From Candidatus Chloroploca mongolica (GTDB lineage: Bacteria; Chloroflexota; Chloroflexia; Chloroflexales; Chloroflexaceae), in assembly GCF_004762035.2 (NCBI RefSeq), contig NZ_SIJK02000006.1, forward strand, positions 99,856 to 163,855: a DNA stretch of 64,000 nt, in the 5' to 3' direction. Shown piece by piece: positions 39,666 through 49,609 of the stretch. The position numbers and the translations under genes are program-made. Under the pieces are notes generated by a model. That model made no database searches and was not told the DNA's origin. It was given only the letters and a program-made list of their open reading frames with translations. Within the stretch, counting starts at the first letter, position 1, and each line of letters opens with the position of its first letter.

Positions 39666-41618
39666 ATGGCTACCATTCGACGTTGGTATATCCTGCTCGT
39701 TTGCGCTGTCAGTCTCCATGCGACAACCTGGGCCACGATTGCCCTTCTTCGCGGGGTTTTGCAAACCGATGGCCGCGATCCGGTGGCTGCCGTTGCCTTT
39801 CAGCTTGCCGTGATCATTATTGGATTGCCGATCTTTCTCGGTCACTGGATCTGGGGGCAACGCCTGGCGAGCGGCGATCCTGAAGAACGCGGCAGCCCCG
39901 AGCGGCGGTTTTATCTCTATGCGACGATGGCCGCGCTGCTCTGGCCGGCGATTTTCAATGGCGTGAGCCTCGTGCAAGCGCTGCTCACCCTCATTTCGAG
40001 CGGATCGGGTTCCTCGTTCATTGGCCGGTTTACCGCAACTGAACACCTGCTACGCAGCCTCGTTGCTATCGTTGTCCTTGGGTTGCTCTGGTGGTATCAC
40101 CACCGGATCGTCAATGCCGATCGTGCGGCACTCCCCGAAACGGATCTCACGGCTGGTTTCCGCCGGTTCTATCTCTTTGCCTTCAGTACCACCGGGTTGA
40201 TCATGGTCGCCTCCGCCGCAACGAGTCTGCTCCGCTGGCTCCTTTTCCAGTTCGGCTCCGGCTCCGGGTTGACAGGAGCGCTCTCACTCTTGAGCCTCTA
40301 TGATGACATTGCCCGCCTTGCCATCGGCGTGCCAGTCTGGCTCATCTTCTGGAGTTGGGCGCAGGCGCTCTTTGACGGGCCAGATCAAGATGAGCACGAA
40401 TCGGCACTGCGCAAGCTCTATCTCTATGCGATCGTCTTTGTGACGGTGCTGGCGGCAGTGACGAATGCGACTTTTATTCTTGCCGGTCTGTTGCAGCAAC
40501 TGCTCGGTCTCTCACCCGAAGGCGATCTGCGTGAGCCGTTGACGATCATCATCGCCTCGGGGATATTCTGGGCGTATCACGCTCGTGTGTTACAGCAGGA
40601 TGCCACACGATCCAGCGAGGTTCCGCGCCAGGCGGCAGTGCGTCGTACCTATCTCTATCTTGTGGCCGCGATTGGCCTGGCGGCGGCGCTCGTTGGTGGC
40701 GGGGGCATCCTCAGTGTGATCATCCGCGCCTTTGCTGACCGCGGCTTTACCGATCTGCTCAGTACCCAGCTTGCCTGGTTCACGGCGGCGCTGATAGCTG
40801 GCATTGCGGTCTGGATCTGGCCTTGGCGCCGCATTATGGTGGCAGCCGAACTCTCCGGGCCAGCGGGAAGTGCCGAACGCACGTCGCTTGTGCGCAAAAT
40901 CTATCTCTATGGATATCTCTTTGTGGCAACGATGGTGGTGCTCAGCGGGGCGATCTATGTCATTGCCCGCCTGCTGCGCCTGATTCTCGGCGACCCAAGT
41001 GAAGGCAATCTGCTCAGCGATCTTGGTCAGGCAATTGCCTTTACCCTCCTCGCTGGCCTGGCCTGGCTCTACCACGGTTCCGAGGTGCGTGCCGATGGAC
41101 GGGCCCAGCGGCGCGAGCTTGCGGCCCGCCTCGCTGCGCTGCGCGTAGCGATTGTTGCGCCCGGCGACGGTACCTTTGGGCAAGCCGTCGCGACCCGCTT
41201 GCAACAGGAACTGCCTGGCCTTCAGCTTGATCTGATCAGACCTGATGGGGACGCCAGCGTTGCCGCTGCCCAACTCGCCGAGGCGGGCTTGATTGTCGGA
41301 CCGTGGACGATGGCAACAAGTGGCCCGGAAGGTCTGTCACCCGAACTCGTGCAACTGGTTCATACCAGCCCGGCCCGCAAACTGCTTGTCCCCACCCGCA
41401 GCAGCACCTGGCAATGGATCGGCGTCGAACCGGTCAGCACCGAAACCCTGATCACGCAGACGGTACGCACCGTCCGGCAGATCGGCGAAGGCGAAGAGGC
41501 TCGTCCGTCACGGTCGCTCAACCTGGGCAACATCCTTGGCCTCGCCGTGCTCGGGTTGGTCGCGTTATTCGTTATTTTGTCGCTGGTGCTCGGGTTTGTG
41601 GGGAATTTGTTGTTTTAG
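39666..41618 (+). CDS. DUF5671-repeat polytopic membrane protein
   Basis: 650 residues from ATG 39666 (ATG 39654 is in frame but would leave almost no spacer after GGAAGG). Five successive modules each begin with R-(R/K)-x-Y-L-(Y/F) and contain two to three membrane helices and a cytoplasmic FWAYHxRV-like stretch: RRFYLYA, RRFYLFA, RKLYLYA, RRTYLYL, RKIYLYG. This is the DUF5671 repeat of Chloroflexota. A cytoplasmic domain of ~140 residues (VAIVAPGDGTFGQAVATRL...) and a last membrane helix end the protein. Its role is unknown. The internal repeats point to duplication. Confidence 0.82.
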   Translation: MATIRRWYILLVCAVSLHATTWATIALLRGVLQTDGRDPVAAVAFQLAVIIIGLPIFLGHWIWGQRLASGDPEERGSPERRFYLYATMAALLWPAIFNGVSLVQALLTLISSGSGSSFIGRFTATEHLLRSLVAIVVLGLLWWYHHRIVNADRAALPETDLTAGFRRFYLFAFSTTGLIMVASAATSLLRWLLFQFGSGSGLTGALSLLSLYDDIARLAIGVPVWLIFWSWAQALFDGPDQDEHESALRKLYLYAIVFVTVLAAVTNATFILAGLLQQLLGLSPEGDLREPLTIIIASGIFWAYHARVLQQDATRSSEVPRQAAVRRTYLYLVAAIGLAAALVGGGGILSVIIRAFADRGFTDLLSTQLAWFTAALIAGIAVWIWPWRRIMVAAELSGPAGSAERTSLVRKIYLYGYLFVATMVVLSGAIYVIARLLRLILGDPSEGNLLSDLGQAIAFTLLAGLAWLYHGSEVRADGRAQRRELAARLAALRVAIVAPGDGTFGQAVATRLQQELPGLQLDLIRPDGDASVAAAQLAEAGLIVGPWTMATSGPEGLSPELVQLVHTSPARKLLVPTRSSTWQWIGVEPVSTETLITQTVRTVRQIGEGEEARPSRSLNLGNILGLAVLGLVALFVILSLVLGFVGNLLF

Positions 41619-41623
41619 GATCA

Positions 41624-41666
41624 GCGTACCGAAAACCGCCAGTGTAGCTGGTGGTTTTCGGTACGC
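41624..41666. terminator. Bidirectional hairpin terminator
   Basis: 19-bp arms with one G-T wobble and loop TGTAG between convergent genes. Apex CGCCAG/CTGGTG. Confidence 0.75.
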
Positions 41667-41690
41667 AATGAATGATCGGTCGTTGCTAGG

Positions 41691-42866
41691 TTACAAGCGC
41701 TCAAAAATCCCAGCGGCACCCATACCACCACCGATGCACATCGTGACCATGCCATAGCGCCCGCCGCGCCGCTCGAGTTCGTCGAGGATCTGGACGGTGA
41801 GCTTGGCCCCGGTGCAACCCAGCGGATGCCCGAGTGCGATGGCCCCACCGTTGACGTTGAGTTTCTCGATGTCAAGGCCAAGCTCACGCGCAACGGCGAG
41901 AGCCTGCGCCGCAAACGCCTCGTTGAGCTCGATCAGGTCGATCTGGCTCAACTCGAGACCGGCCAACTTGAGCGCCTTGGGGATCGCGACGACTGGCCCG
42001 ATGCCCATCACTTCCGGGGCTACGCCGCCAACGGCAAAGCTGAGGAAGCGTGCGCGAGGCTTGAGCCCCAGGGCATCTGCTTTGCGACGACTCATCACCA
42101 GCACAGCGGCGGCACCGTCGCTTGTCTGCGAGCTATTGCCTGCCGTTACGCTACCAGTGGCGCTGAAAGCTGCTTTGAGTTTCGCCAATGCTTCGAGTGA
42201 CGTATCGGCCCGCGGACCCTCGTCGCGATCAAACGTCATCGTGCGTGTCTGCGCCCGTCCAGCAACCAGTTCGGTCAGTTGCACCTCAACCGGCACGATC
42301 CCGGGGGCAAAATAGCCCTCTTGCTGAGCATGCAGCGCCTTCTGATGCGAACGGAGCGCAAACGCATCCTGGTCTTCACGGCTCACCTTGTGGTCGCGGG
42401 CGACATTCTCCGCAGTCAGACCCATGCCGAGATAGACGGCCGGATCGTGCTGGGCGAGGTGCGGATTGGGCGAGAACTTGTTGCCCGACATTGGCACCAT
42501 GCTCATGCTTTCGGCCCCACCGGCGATAATCACGTCAGCCTGCCCCATCATGATCTGCTGCGCGGCCATCGCGACGGTCTGCAGACCCGAGGCACAGAAA
42601 CGGTTGACCGTGACGCCACAGACGCTATCGGGCAACCCGGCTCGCTGGGCGGCAACACGTGCCAGATTGAGCCCCTGCTCACCCTCGGGCATCGCACAGC
42701 CCATAATCACATCTTCGACCTCACGCGGGTCAAGCCCTGGTGCGCGAGCGATGGCCGCCTGCACAACCAGCGCGGCCAATTCATCGGGGCGGGTCGTGCG
42801 CAACGTACCACGGCCTGATTTCCCAACGGCGGTACGGGCACCAGCAATAATGACAGCTTCGTCCAT
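41691..42866 (-). CDS. Acetyl-CoA acyltransferase (thiolase)
   Basis: 391 residues from ATG 42866; the longer frame runs through a terminator. Cleaves 3-ketoacyl-CoA with CoA, or condenses acetyl-CoA. Active-site Cys91 ([10 protein letters not shown]), His in [14 protein letters not shown] and second Cys in [11 protein letters not shown]. Full-length and intact. It follows the beta-oxidation fusion gene, but a strong hairpin (42914-42966) stands between them, so it is probably expressed at a different level. FadA-type use in beta-oxidation is most likely from context. Confidence 0.93.
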   Translation of the reverse strand: MDEAVIIAGARTAVGKSGRGTLRTTRPDELAALVVQAAIARAPGLDPREVEDVIMGCAMPEGEQGLNLARVAAQRAGLPDSVCGVTVNRFCASGLQTVAMAAQQIMMGQADVIIAGGAESMSMVPMSGNKFSPNPHLAQHDPAVYLGMGLTAENVARDHKVSREDQDAFALRSHQKALHAQQEGYFAPGIVPVEVQLTELVAGRAQTRTMTFDRDEGPRADTSLEALAKLKAAFSATGSVTAGNSSQTSDGAAAVLVMSRRKADALGLKPRARFLSFAVGGVAPEVMGIGPVVAIPKALKLAGLELSQIDLIELNEAFAAQALAVARELGLDIEKLNVNGGAIALGHPLGCTGAKLTVQILDELERRGGRYGMVTMCIGGGMGAAGIFERL

Positions 42867-42913
42867 ATGTGATTGTTCTCCTGATATATCCTCTTGTCTG
42901 ATATCGGTACCGT

Positions 42914-42966
42914 GCGTATGCTGGTGCAAACGGCTAGCGAAGCTAGCCGTTTGCACCAGCATACGC
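42914..42966 (-). terminator. 25-bp perfect hairpin terminator
   Basis: Perfect 25-bp arms (42914-42938, 42942-42966) with loop GAA, 9 bp past the stop of the HAD/ECH gene. Apex GGCTAGC/GCTAGCC. Confidence 0.75.
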
Positions 42967-42974
42967 GAACTTCC

Positions 42975-45392
42975 TTAATTACGCAGGGGCTTGCCGGTCT
43001 CCATCATATGTTTGGCCCGTGCAAGCGTGCGCTCGTCCTGCCCAAGGAACAGGAGGGCTTCGCGCTCGAGGCTCAAGAGGTATTGCTCATCAACGAATTG
43101 TGGGTTGCTCAATTCGCCCCCACACAGGATGTGCGCAATCTTTTCGGCAATGATGGCATCATACTCAGTGGCGAAGTTGCCCTGACGCAACTGGTAGATA
43201 GCGATCCGCGCTGCTGCCAGGCCGTCACGTCCGAGGGCGTAGCAGTGATTGCCCGGCGTGGGCGGCGTATAGCCCTCGCCGACGAGCTGTAGCACCTCGC
43301 GTTTCGCTTCGCCGATCAGGTAGTCTTGATTGAAGACGATGCGATCGGTTGATCGCAGATAGCCGAGGTCACGGGCTTCGAGGGCGCTGGTTGCGATCTT
43401 GGCAAAGGCCAGGGTCTCGAAGACCTGCTGGAAGGCCTTGAGCGTATCGCCGCCATTGCGGGCTGTTTCGGCAATAATGCGCCGGTTGAGTTGCGTACAA
43501 CCACCCCAACCCGGCACCAGACCAACGGCAAACTCGGGAAGACCCATATACGTTTCAGCCGCAGCAACGGTCACTGCGCCGTGCATCGCAAACTCAGCCC
43601 CGCCACCAAGCGTGTGGGCAAATGGTGCGGTCACCACCGGCTTGGCCGCGTAGCGCAGGTTGTAGAAAGTCTGCTGCACCAACTCGATCAACTCGCCAAG
43701 GTCGTCCCAGGCACCCATCTGCACCGCAGCGCCCAACTCGTTCAGGTCGAAGCCTGCCGAGAAGCGCGCCCCCTGGTTGCCGATGACCATGCCGACCCAC
43801 TTGTCGTTCTTCAACTCTTCTATCGCGCCGAGCAGGATCTCGACAACCGGCCCGCCGATCGCATTGGCCTTCGAATGGATCTCGAAGCAGAGCACACCGT
43901 CACCAAGGTCAATCAGGCTCGCTGCGGCATTGCCAAGCACCTCGTGCCCTGCGGCCTTGAGGGCCGCCAGATCGATAGCGCGTGGGTCACGCACAAGCGG
44001 CTCGTGACGCCCGGTGGCAACATTGTAGGCTGTGCCGTCGCCGTAGAACTGCGCATCGCCTTTGGCGATCAACTGATCGACCCAGGCTGGCACGTCCAGA
44101 CCCTGGCTCTTCATCAGATCGGCGCCCTCAGCGACACCGAGCGCATCCCAGATCTGGAATGGCCCAAGTTGATGCGCAAAGCCCCAACGAATAGCACTAT
44201 CCACATCGGCGACGCTATCGGCAATCTCGGGCAACCGACGTGCCGCATAGGCGATCATTGGCAAGATGGCCAGCGTGACAATCGCGGCCCCCCGGTCATC
44301 GGGTTGCTCGGCGGCACGACGCAGCATAAACCGCAAACGCTCAGGCAACGCCTTCTGCTTTTTGGCCTCGTTGATAAACGCATCAACCGACGCGGTGCCT
44401 TGCGGCGCAACATACTCGAAGCTCTGCAAATCGAGAGACCAGAACTCGCGCTTCTTGCCCTCACGCACCTCTTTGTAGAAGCCCTGGCCGACCTTCTTGC
44501 CCAGACGACCGGCGGCGACCATGCGCTCGAGCAGGTCATTATTGGTATAGACCTCGCGGCTCTCGTCTTCGGGAATAGCTTTGTAGAGATTTGATGCCAC
44601 GTAGTGCATCACGTCCACGCCAACCTGGTCAAGCAGGCGGCAACTGGCCGTATTGGGTCGCCCGATCAGCGAACCCGTCAACGCATCAAGCTCTTCGACC
44701 GTATAGCCACGGGCGAGTGCCTCATTGAGCACAACCTGGCCGGCATAGCTAAAGATGCGGTTGCCAATGAAATTGGGCCGATCTTTGCAGATCACTACAC
44801 CCTTGCCGAGCGTATTTTCGGCAAAACTGCGGAAAGCCGCCACCGCCGCCGGATCGCTTGCCTCACCAGGGATCAACTCGAGCAACTTGAGATAACGCGG
44901 TGGGTTGAAGAAGTGGGCCCCAAAAAAATGACGCTTGAACTCATCACTGCGCCCCTCGGCGATCAACCCGATGGGAATGCCCGAGGTATTGCTGGTGACA
45001 ATCGCACCCGGCTTGCGCACCGCCTCGATCCGCTCCATCAAGGCCTGTTTGGGGGCCAGTTGCTCGATAATGACCTCGACAATCCAATCGACATCGGCCA
45101 ATTTTTCGAAGTCATCTTCGGTATTGCCAAGAGAAATGAGTTTCGCACTGTTTTGATTGTAGAGATTGGAAGGGCGAGCCTTGCGCATCCGGTCAAAACC
45201 GGCCTGCACAAACCGATTGCGAACAGCGGGGTGAGCGAGCGACAGCCCCTTGGCTTCCTCTTCGGGAGTGAGTTTGCTGGGCGGCATGTCGAGCAAGAGC
45301 ACTGGCAGACCCGCACCGGCAACCAGGCCAGCAATCGCCGCACCCATCGTGCCAGCCCCAATCACGGCCACACGCTTGATCTGATAGGGCAT
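42975..45392 (-). CDS. 3-hydroxyacyl-CoA dehydrogenase / enoyl-CoA hydratase fusion (FadN type)
   Basis: 805 residues. The N-terminal ~330 hold the dehydrogenase: NAD motif VIGAGTMGAAIAG, SNTSGIPI, catalytic HFFNPPRYLKLLELIPG, and GFYKEVREG. The C-terminal ~320 are the hydratase (crotonase) fold: ARFSAGFDLNELG and HTLGGGAEFAMHGAVTVAA. Domain order HAD then ECH is that of FadN of Bacillus and the Chloroflexales enzymes, opposite to E. coli FadB. It performs two consecutive beta-oxidation steps. AAGGAGG lies 6-12 nt before the ATG. Confidence 0.93.
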   Translation of the reverse strand: MPYQIKRVAVIGAGTMGAAIAGLVAGAGLPVLLLDMPPSKLTPEEEAKGLSLAHPAVRNRFVQAGFDRMRKARPSNLYNQNSAKLISLGNTEDDFEKLADVDWIVEVIIEQLAPKQALMERIEAVRKPGAIVTSNTSGIPIGLIAEGRSDEFKRHFFGAHFFNPPRYLKLLELIPGEASDPAAVAAFRSFAENTLGKGVVICKDRPNFIGNRIFSYAGQVVLNEALARGYTVEELDALTGSLIGRPNTASCRLLDQVGVDVMHYVASNLYKAIPEDESREVYTNNDLLERMVAAGRLGKKVGQGFYKEVREGKKREFWSLDLQSFEYVAPQGTASVDAFINEAKKQKALPERLRFMLRRAAEQPDDRGAAIVTLAILPMIAYAARRLPEIADSVADVDSAIRWGFAHQLGPFQIWDALGVAEGADLMKSQGLDVPAWVDQLIAKGDAQFYGDGTAYNVATGRHEPLVRDPRAIDLAALKAAGHEVLGNAAASLIDLGDGVLCFEIHSKANAIGGPVVEILLGAIEELKNDKWVGMVIGNQGARFSAGFDLNELGAAVQMGAWDDLGELIELVQQTFYNLRYAAKPVVTAPFAHTLGGGAEFAMHGAVTVAAAETYMGLPEFAVGLVPGWGGCTQLNRRIIAETARNGGDTLKAFQQVFETLAFAKIATSALEARDLGYLRSTDRIVFNQDYLIGEAKREVLQLVGEGYTPPTPGNHCYALGRDGLAAARIAIYQLRQGNFATEYDAIIAEKIAHILCGGELSNPQFVDEQYLLSLEREALLFLGQDERTLARAKHMMETGKPLRN

Positions 45393-45455
45393 CTGGTCCT
45401 CCTTGACCGTTGGTGTTCAGACGTTCATATTACGCGATGCGTTATAGATATCAAT

Positions 45456-45464
45456 ATCATACCA
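45456..45464 (-). promoter_or_regulatory. Extended -10 promoter of the beta-oxidation gene
   Basis: Minus-strand TGGTATGAT (45464-45456), 63 nt before the ATG. The rest of the 327-bp spacer (45393-45719) shows no gene; on the plus strand TACACT at 45628-45633 may be the -10 of the HNH pair. Confidence 0.45.
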
Positions 45465-45719
45465 CATCTTTCGCTCATCTGGGAAATCTTTGGGGGCCTG
45501 TGGCCATATCAAAGGGTTTCACTATAACGCGCCCACCCAGAGCACGCCTATGCTGCTGGTTGGCCTTTTGTGTTCAGGCAGATCCGTCAGTTGTTCGGAT
45601 AGGGCTACACATCAACGATGAATCGTGTACACTATGGGGAGCGTGGTCTGGCGACCATCAACGAAGGATTTTTCTATAAAACTAAGTTTTCGACAGAGTG
45701 TTATCAGGCGGAGGAACCT

Positions 45720-45977
45720 ATGGCCGTTATGATGCCCGAGCCAAACCCGACCGAGGAGGTGCTCGACTTCCTGCTCTCGGCGCCTACACCGGAGGCGGTC
45801 ATCGCGTTGCGGCCCTCGCCTGTGGCCCAGGAGCGCTTGCGCTACCTGCTCGACGGCAACCGCAACACGACCTTGAACGATGCCGAGCGTGCTGAACTGG
45901 AGAATTATCTGCAGCTAGAGCACTTTGTACGCCGCCTCAAGATCCGCGCCCGTGAAAAACTGGCAGCCGACGTATGA
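45720..45977 (+). CDS. Small acidic protein paired with HNH nuclease
   Basis: 85 residues from ATG 45720 with GGAGGA 5-10 nt upstream; an upstream ATG (45618) lacks a ribosome site. Predicted helical: PTEEVLDFLLSAPTPEAVIALRPS, then NAERAELENYLQLEHFVRRLKIRAREKL-like helices. Its last four bases overlap the start of the HNH gene (ATGA). Such two-gene cassettes occur in many cyanobacteria and Chloroflexota. Whether the small protein restrains, guides or stabilises the nuclease is not known. Confidence 0.75.
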   Translation: MAVMMPEPNPTEEVLDFLLSAPTPEAVIALRPSPVAQERLRYLLDGNRNTTLNDAERAELENYLQLEHFVRRLKIRAREKLAADV

Positions 45978-46396
45978 CCTACATCCCAGAGGCACTGCGG
46001 CGACTGGTCGCCGAACGGGCAGGCGACCGCTGCGAGTACTGCCAGATGCACGAGGATGATACCTTCTTTACCCACGAGGTCGACCACATCTATGCCGAGA
46101 AGCACGATGGGCCGACAGTCGAGTGGAACTTGTGCCTCGCCTGTGCTGAATGTAACCGGAACAAGGGCAGCGATATCTGTTCACTCGATCCGGAGACTGG
46201 CAACGTGGTGGCGCTTTTCCATCCACGGCGCGACCGCTGGGCCGATCACTTTTTGCGCGTCGACACCGGCGTGATCGAGCCACTGACTGCTCACGGGCGC
46301 GTCACTGCACGCCTTCTGCGCATGAATCGGCTAGACCTGGTCGCCGACCGAGCCAGGCTCATCGCCCTTCGGCCTTATCCAGGCGAAGAGAGCTGA
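45974..46396 (+). CDS. HNH endonuclease
   Basis: 140 residues. Zinc-ribbon type HNH: DRCEYCQMHE, then FTHEVDHIYAEKHDGP with catalytic His, NLCLACAECNRNKGSD with the second Cys pair and Asn. This is the classical C-x2-C...DHI...C-x2-C-N-x2-K layout. The C-terminal ~55 residues (HFLRVDTGVIEPLTAHGRVTARLLRMN) are conserved with these stand-alone HNH proteins. Likely a DNA nuclease of mobile or defence origin. Coupled to the small gene upstream; no terminator hairpin of the local type follows. Confidence 0.88.
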   Translation: MTYIPEALRRLVAERAGDRCEYCQMHEDDTFFTHEVDHIYAEKHDGPTVEWNLCLACAECNRNKGSDICSLDPETGNVVALFHPRRDRWADHFLRVDTGVIEPLTAHGRVTARLLRMNRLDLVADRARLIALRPYPGEES

Positions 46397-46484
46397 AGCG
46401 CATGTAGCCACGAGGTGGCCTGCGCCTTGCTCGCCGAGGCGTTGACGTCCACGGCACGGCCCCCAACTCTACCCGCCGGAGGCA

Positions 46485-48632
46485 CTACCCTACGGCAATT
46501 TCGTAGATCTGGTGAATTTCGTGATCGACCCCGGTCAGCCCGATGGTCAAGGCGTAACGGCCCGCTTGCGTTGGCGTGAGCCGCAGTCGATCAACAATGA
46601 TCGGGAGGCAATCAGCTGGCAGGTTGACCCGGTGGCGCACTTCGGCGAGCACGTTGCCGCCAGGATCGCTCAGCCGCGCTTCCAATTGCGCCCCGACAAT
46701 GCCCCGCCGTGCGTCGTTGACCACACTCAACGCGAGCGTGATGGCCTCGCCGATGCTGTACATTCGTGGCTCAAAGACGCAGTAGGCGTATTGTGGGCTG
46801 TAGGCCATGCGCATGGCCTCGTAGGATCGTTTGGGCACCCGCCAGTAGTCAACGACGCTCCAGAGTACCGCCGGGTGAGGGTCGAGCAAGAGAAAGGCGA
46901 TGATGCCGCCCGTTGGACGGTATTTGTTGTTGCGTAGCCGATCAATGTAGTAGCGGTTGATGAAGATCTGGTAGTCCTGCGAGAGTTTGATGACGTTGGC
47001 GAGCGATCCGGCTTGCCGCCACGGCAGCCAGTTGTCCATGATTTCTGCCTGCAAGCCATGGCGCGTGGCGAGTTGCGTAATCGCTTCATCAGTCAGCGGA
47101 TCAGGCATAAAACGCAAACTACTCTCAAGATTTGGGAAACTCTGCGTGCCAAATTCGGTCACAAAACGCATGTTATTTGGAAATCGTTTTTGCATCACCT
47201 CGGCGTCGCGCAGGTCGCCATAGTTGCGGTACCAGCCAAAGTAGGCGTGGCCGTCAGTGCCTTCCCGCAGATAGGTGATGTCCAGTTCGCCTGATGAGCG
47301 CACCACAGGCCGCGTCGGGTCTTCTTGCTCAACAATCGCTTTGAGTTGGGTGTCCATCACATTGCGATTCCAGTTTGGCCCAAAGACGCTCAGTTGCATT
47401 TTGATCCGCGTCCAGATGCCTTCATCAGCCGTATCTTCGATCAAAAAAGATTCGTTGTGCATGCACCAGATCGCGACCGAAGGGTGGCTGCCAAGTTGAT
47501 GCACCATCACGCGCACCTGACGCCGCGCTTCTTCAAGAATGCTCGAGGCATAGAGCCATTGCAACGGGAAGTCTTGCCAGAGCAGGATGCCCGCCTCGTT
47601 GGCCGCTTCGTAGAGCGCCGGGTGATCAACATGGGCATGCACACGCAGCATGTTCATATGACAGTTCCGTGCCAGTTCAAGATCGGCGGCACACCGGGCT
47701 TTGTCCATCGTGGCAATCCGCATGTCCCCTGGCGGGTAGTTGTTGCCCTTGACCAGAAAGCGTTCACCATTGAGATAGGGCAACCAGTTGCGCAATTCGA
47801 AGGTACGCACGCCAAAGGTGATGGGTAGAACATCGCTTATGTGCCCGTCAACCAGCACCTCAACGGTCACATCATAAAGATCCGGTCGCCCCAGGTCGTG
47901 TGTCCACCAGAGGCGCGGTTCGCGCAGTTTGATCAGCCCGCCAAGTTGCTGCGGGCCACGTCCAAGGCTGCGTTGCTGCTCGATCTGTTGCGCTTCACCG
48001 GCAAAGGTGCGTGGGGTAAAGGTCAGGCGCACGGTTGCGTCGCACGCGGTCGCCGCGTCAATTTCGAGATCAAAGCGGATCTGCGCAAAACGATCATTGC
48101 ACGTGAGGGTCAGCAAGCGCCCCCGCGCTAGCCGTACTGCTCTGCTGTGATGCAACTCAACGGGTAACCAGATTCCGCCCGGATTCGCCTGCGGATCAAG
48201 ACAGTCCCAGTGCGAAAAGACGCCGGTGATCATCGTCTTCCCGCTCTTGTTGCGTTCATCAGGGCACTCAACCTCCACCAGCAACGTATTCTCGCGTTGC
48301 AACAGGCCCGTGATCTCGCGTTCGTGCGGCTCGAAATAGCCCGTATGCGCCCCCAGGTCTACCCCGTTCAGGTAGACACGCGAATGATAAAAGACGCCAT
48401 TCAGCCGCAGCCATCGGCGGCGCACCGCTTGATCCGCTGCCTCTGCATCCGACCACGGAAACCGACAGCGGTAGACAACTCGGCCTGCATAGTGTTCAAA
48501 GCCGCTCAGTTGTTGCCAGTGAGCAGGAACATGCGCCGGAAACCAGCCTTCATCATCACGTGGATAGATGCCCTGCCGAAAGGTGTCAACCGGGTGGATC
48601 TGCCAGTGGTCGGCAAGCGTTTGATCATACAT
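46485..48632 (-). CDS. Glycoside hydrolase family 2 protein
   Basis: 715 residues, no signal peptide, so cytoplasmic. N-terminal jelly-roll sugar-binding domain (YYHS-like RVYLNGVDLGAHTGYFEPHE), immunoglobulin-like domain, then the TIM barrel from about residue 290. The acid/base Glu lies in SVAIWCMHNES, and RFVTEFGTQSFPN holds the likely nucleophile Glu. FLVKGNNYPPGDM and MNMLRVHAHVDHPALYEAANEAGILLWQDFP are typical of the beta-mannosidase/exo-glucosaminidase side of GH2. Last gene of the GH35-GT2-GH2 operon. Confidence 0.88.
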   Translation of the reverse strand: MYDQTLADHWQIHPVDTFRQGIYPRDDEGWFPAHVPAHWQQLSGFEHYAGRVVYRCRFPWSDAEAADQAVRRRWLRLNGVFYHSRVYLNGVDLGAHTGYFEPHEREITGLLQRENTLLVEVECPDERNKSGKTMITGVFSHWDCLDPQANPGGIWLPVELHHSRAVRLARGRLLTLTCNDRFAQIRFDLEIDAATACDATVRLTFTPRTFAGEAQQIEQQRSLGRGPQQLGGLIKLREPRLWWTHDLGRPDLYDVTVEVLVDGHISDVLPITFGVRTFELRNWLPYLNGERFLVKGNNYPPGDMRIATMDKARCAADLELARNCHMNMLRVHAHVDHPALYEAANEAGILLWQDFPLQWLYASSILEEARRQVRVMVHQLGSHPSVAIWCMHNESFLIEDTADEGIWTRIKMQLSVFGPNWNRNVMDTQLKAIVEQEDPTRPVVRSSGELDITYLREGTDGHAYFGWYRNYGDLRDAEVMQKRFPNNMRFVTEFGTQSFPNLESSLRFMPDPLTDEAITQLATRHGLQAEIMDNWLPWRQAGSLANVIKLSQDYQIFINRYYIDRLRNNKYRPTGGIIAFLLLDPHPAVLWSVVDYWRVPKRSYEAMRMAYSPQYAYCVFEPRMYSIGEAITLALSVVNDARRGIVGAQLEARLSDPGGNVLAEVRHRVNLPADCLPIIVDRLRLTPTQAGRYALTIGLTGVDHEIHQIYEIAVG

Positions 48633-48644
48633 AGAAACACTATT

Positions 48645-49607
48645 CTATAAGGTTCGCAAAAGATCCCGATACATTGCTATTCGTGTCCGACGCAGCTCAG
48701 GACGGTGTCCAAGACGTAATTTGAGCCATTCGCTGACCAGTTCATAGGCAAAACCCAGGCGCAAGAAGATGCGCAGGCAGGCTGCCCAGCGCCAGCCATA
48801 CCAGATCCGCGCCAGCAAGAGGCGGCTCTGGCTAAAGTTGAGGTGACGAGCCGCTACCGCTTGCTCGCTGCTTTTGCCTTCGTAGTGGATCATCACCGCG
48901 TCGGGCACAAACCTGATCCCGCCCCACGCCTGGTGCAGCCGGGCCTGCCACTCCAACTCTTCACTATACATAAAAAAGCGCTCGTCAAGCAAGCCTGCCC
49001 GCACAATTGCCTCGCTGCGCACCAGCAGCGCGGCCCCGACAAGCCAGTCGACCGGCTGGGCCACGGTCTCTGGCGTCTCGGCACAGCGGTACCGCCGTGC
49101 CCACGGATTCTCAGGCCAGAGCCGATCAAGCACGGTGCTCTCCCAGAAGAACGTGGCACGGGTCGGAAACCGACGCCGGGACGACTGGATCGTCTGGTCA
49201 CCGTAGCGCAACAGTGGGCCGACCGCCGCCAATTCGGGATGCGCCACCAGTTCCTCTACGAGCCGGGGGATGGCCGCGCCAACAACCTTGATGTCGGGGT
49301 TGAGCAGAAGGATGTAGGGGCTGTGTTCGCCTTCCGAGGCGATGATCTGCCGTAAGGCCAGATTGTTGCCGCCGGCAAAACCAAGATTGCGCCCCGGTTC
49401 AAGCAGGCTCACCTGCGGATAGAGCGTGCGCACCATCGCTGGCGTACCATCGTGACTCGCATTGTCCACGACGATGATCTGATACTCCAGATCACTTCCG
49501 GCCAGCGATGCCTCAATGCTCGCAAGGCACGCTTGCAGCAACTCGCGCACATTCCATGACACAATGACAATGCGCAACCCAGGTGTAGGTGGTTGTCTGC
49601 CCCGCAT
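48645..49607 (-). CDS. Glycosyltransferase family 2
   Basis: 320 residues from ATG 49607, which sits 2 nt after the GH35 stop. GT-A fold: IVIVSWNVRELLQACLASI, VVDNASHDGT, GRNLGFAGGNNLAL, ILLLNPDI (DXD-like) and a C-terminal ERFFMYSEELEWQARL helix. It resembles rhamnosyl/WbbL-type transferases (dTDP-Rha-like). Amphipathic C-terminal helices may attach it to the membrane. It sits between two glycosidases in one operon. Confidence 0.9.
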   Translation of the reverse strand: MRGRQPPTPGLRIVIVSWNVRELLQACLASIEASLAGSDLEYQIIVVDNASHDGTPAMVRTLYPQVSLLEPGRNLGFAGGNNLALRQIIASEGEHSPYILLLNPDIKVVGAAIPRLVEELVAHPELAAVGPLLRYGDQTIQSSRRRFPTRATFFWESTVLDRLWPENPWARRYRCAETPETVAQPVDWLVGAALLVRSEAIVRAGLLDERFFMYSEELEWQARLHQAWGGIRFVPDAVMIHYEGKSSEQAVAARHLNFSQSRLLLARIWYGWRWAACLRIFLRLGFAYELVSEWLKLRLGHRPELRRTRIAMYRDLLRTL

Positions 49608-49609
49608 AC

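Noticed and set aside
42867..42962. N-terminal extension of the thiolase
   Set aside because: It reads through the arm of the 25-bp terminator hairpin; thiolases begin at [13 protein letters not shown].
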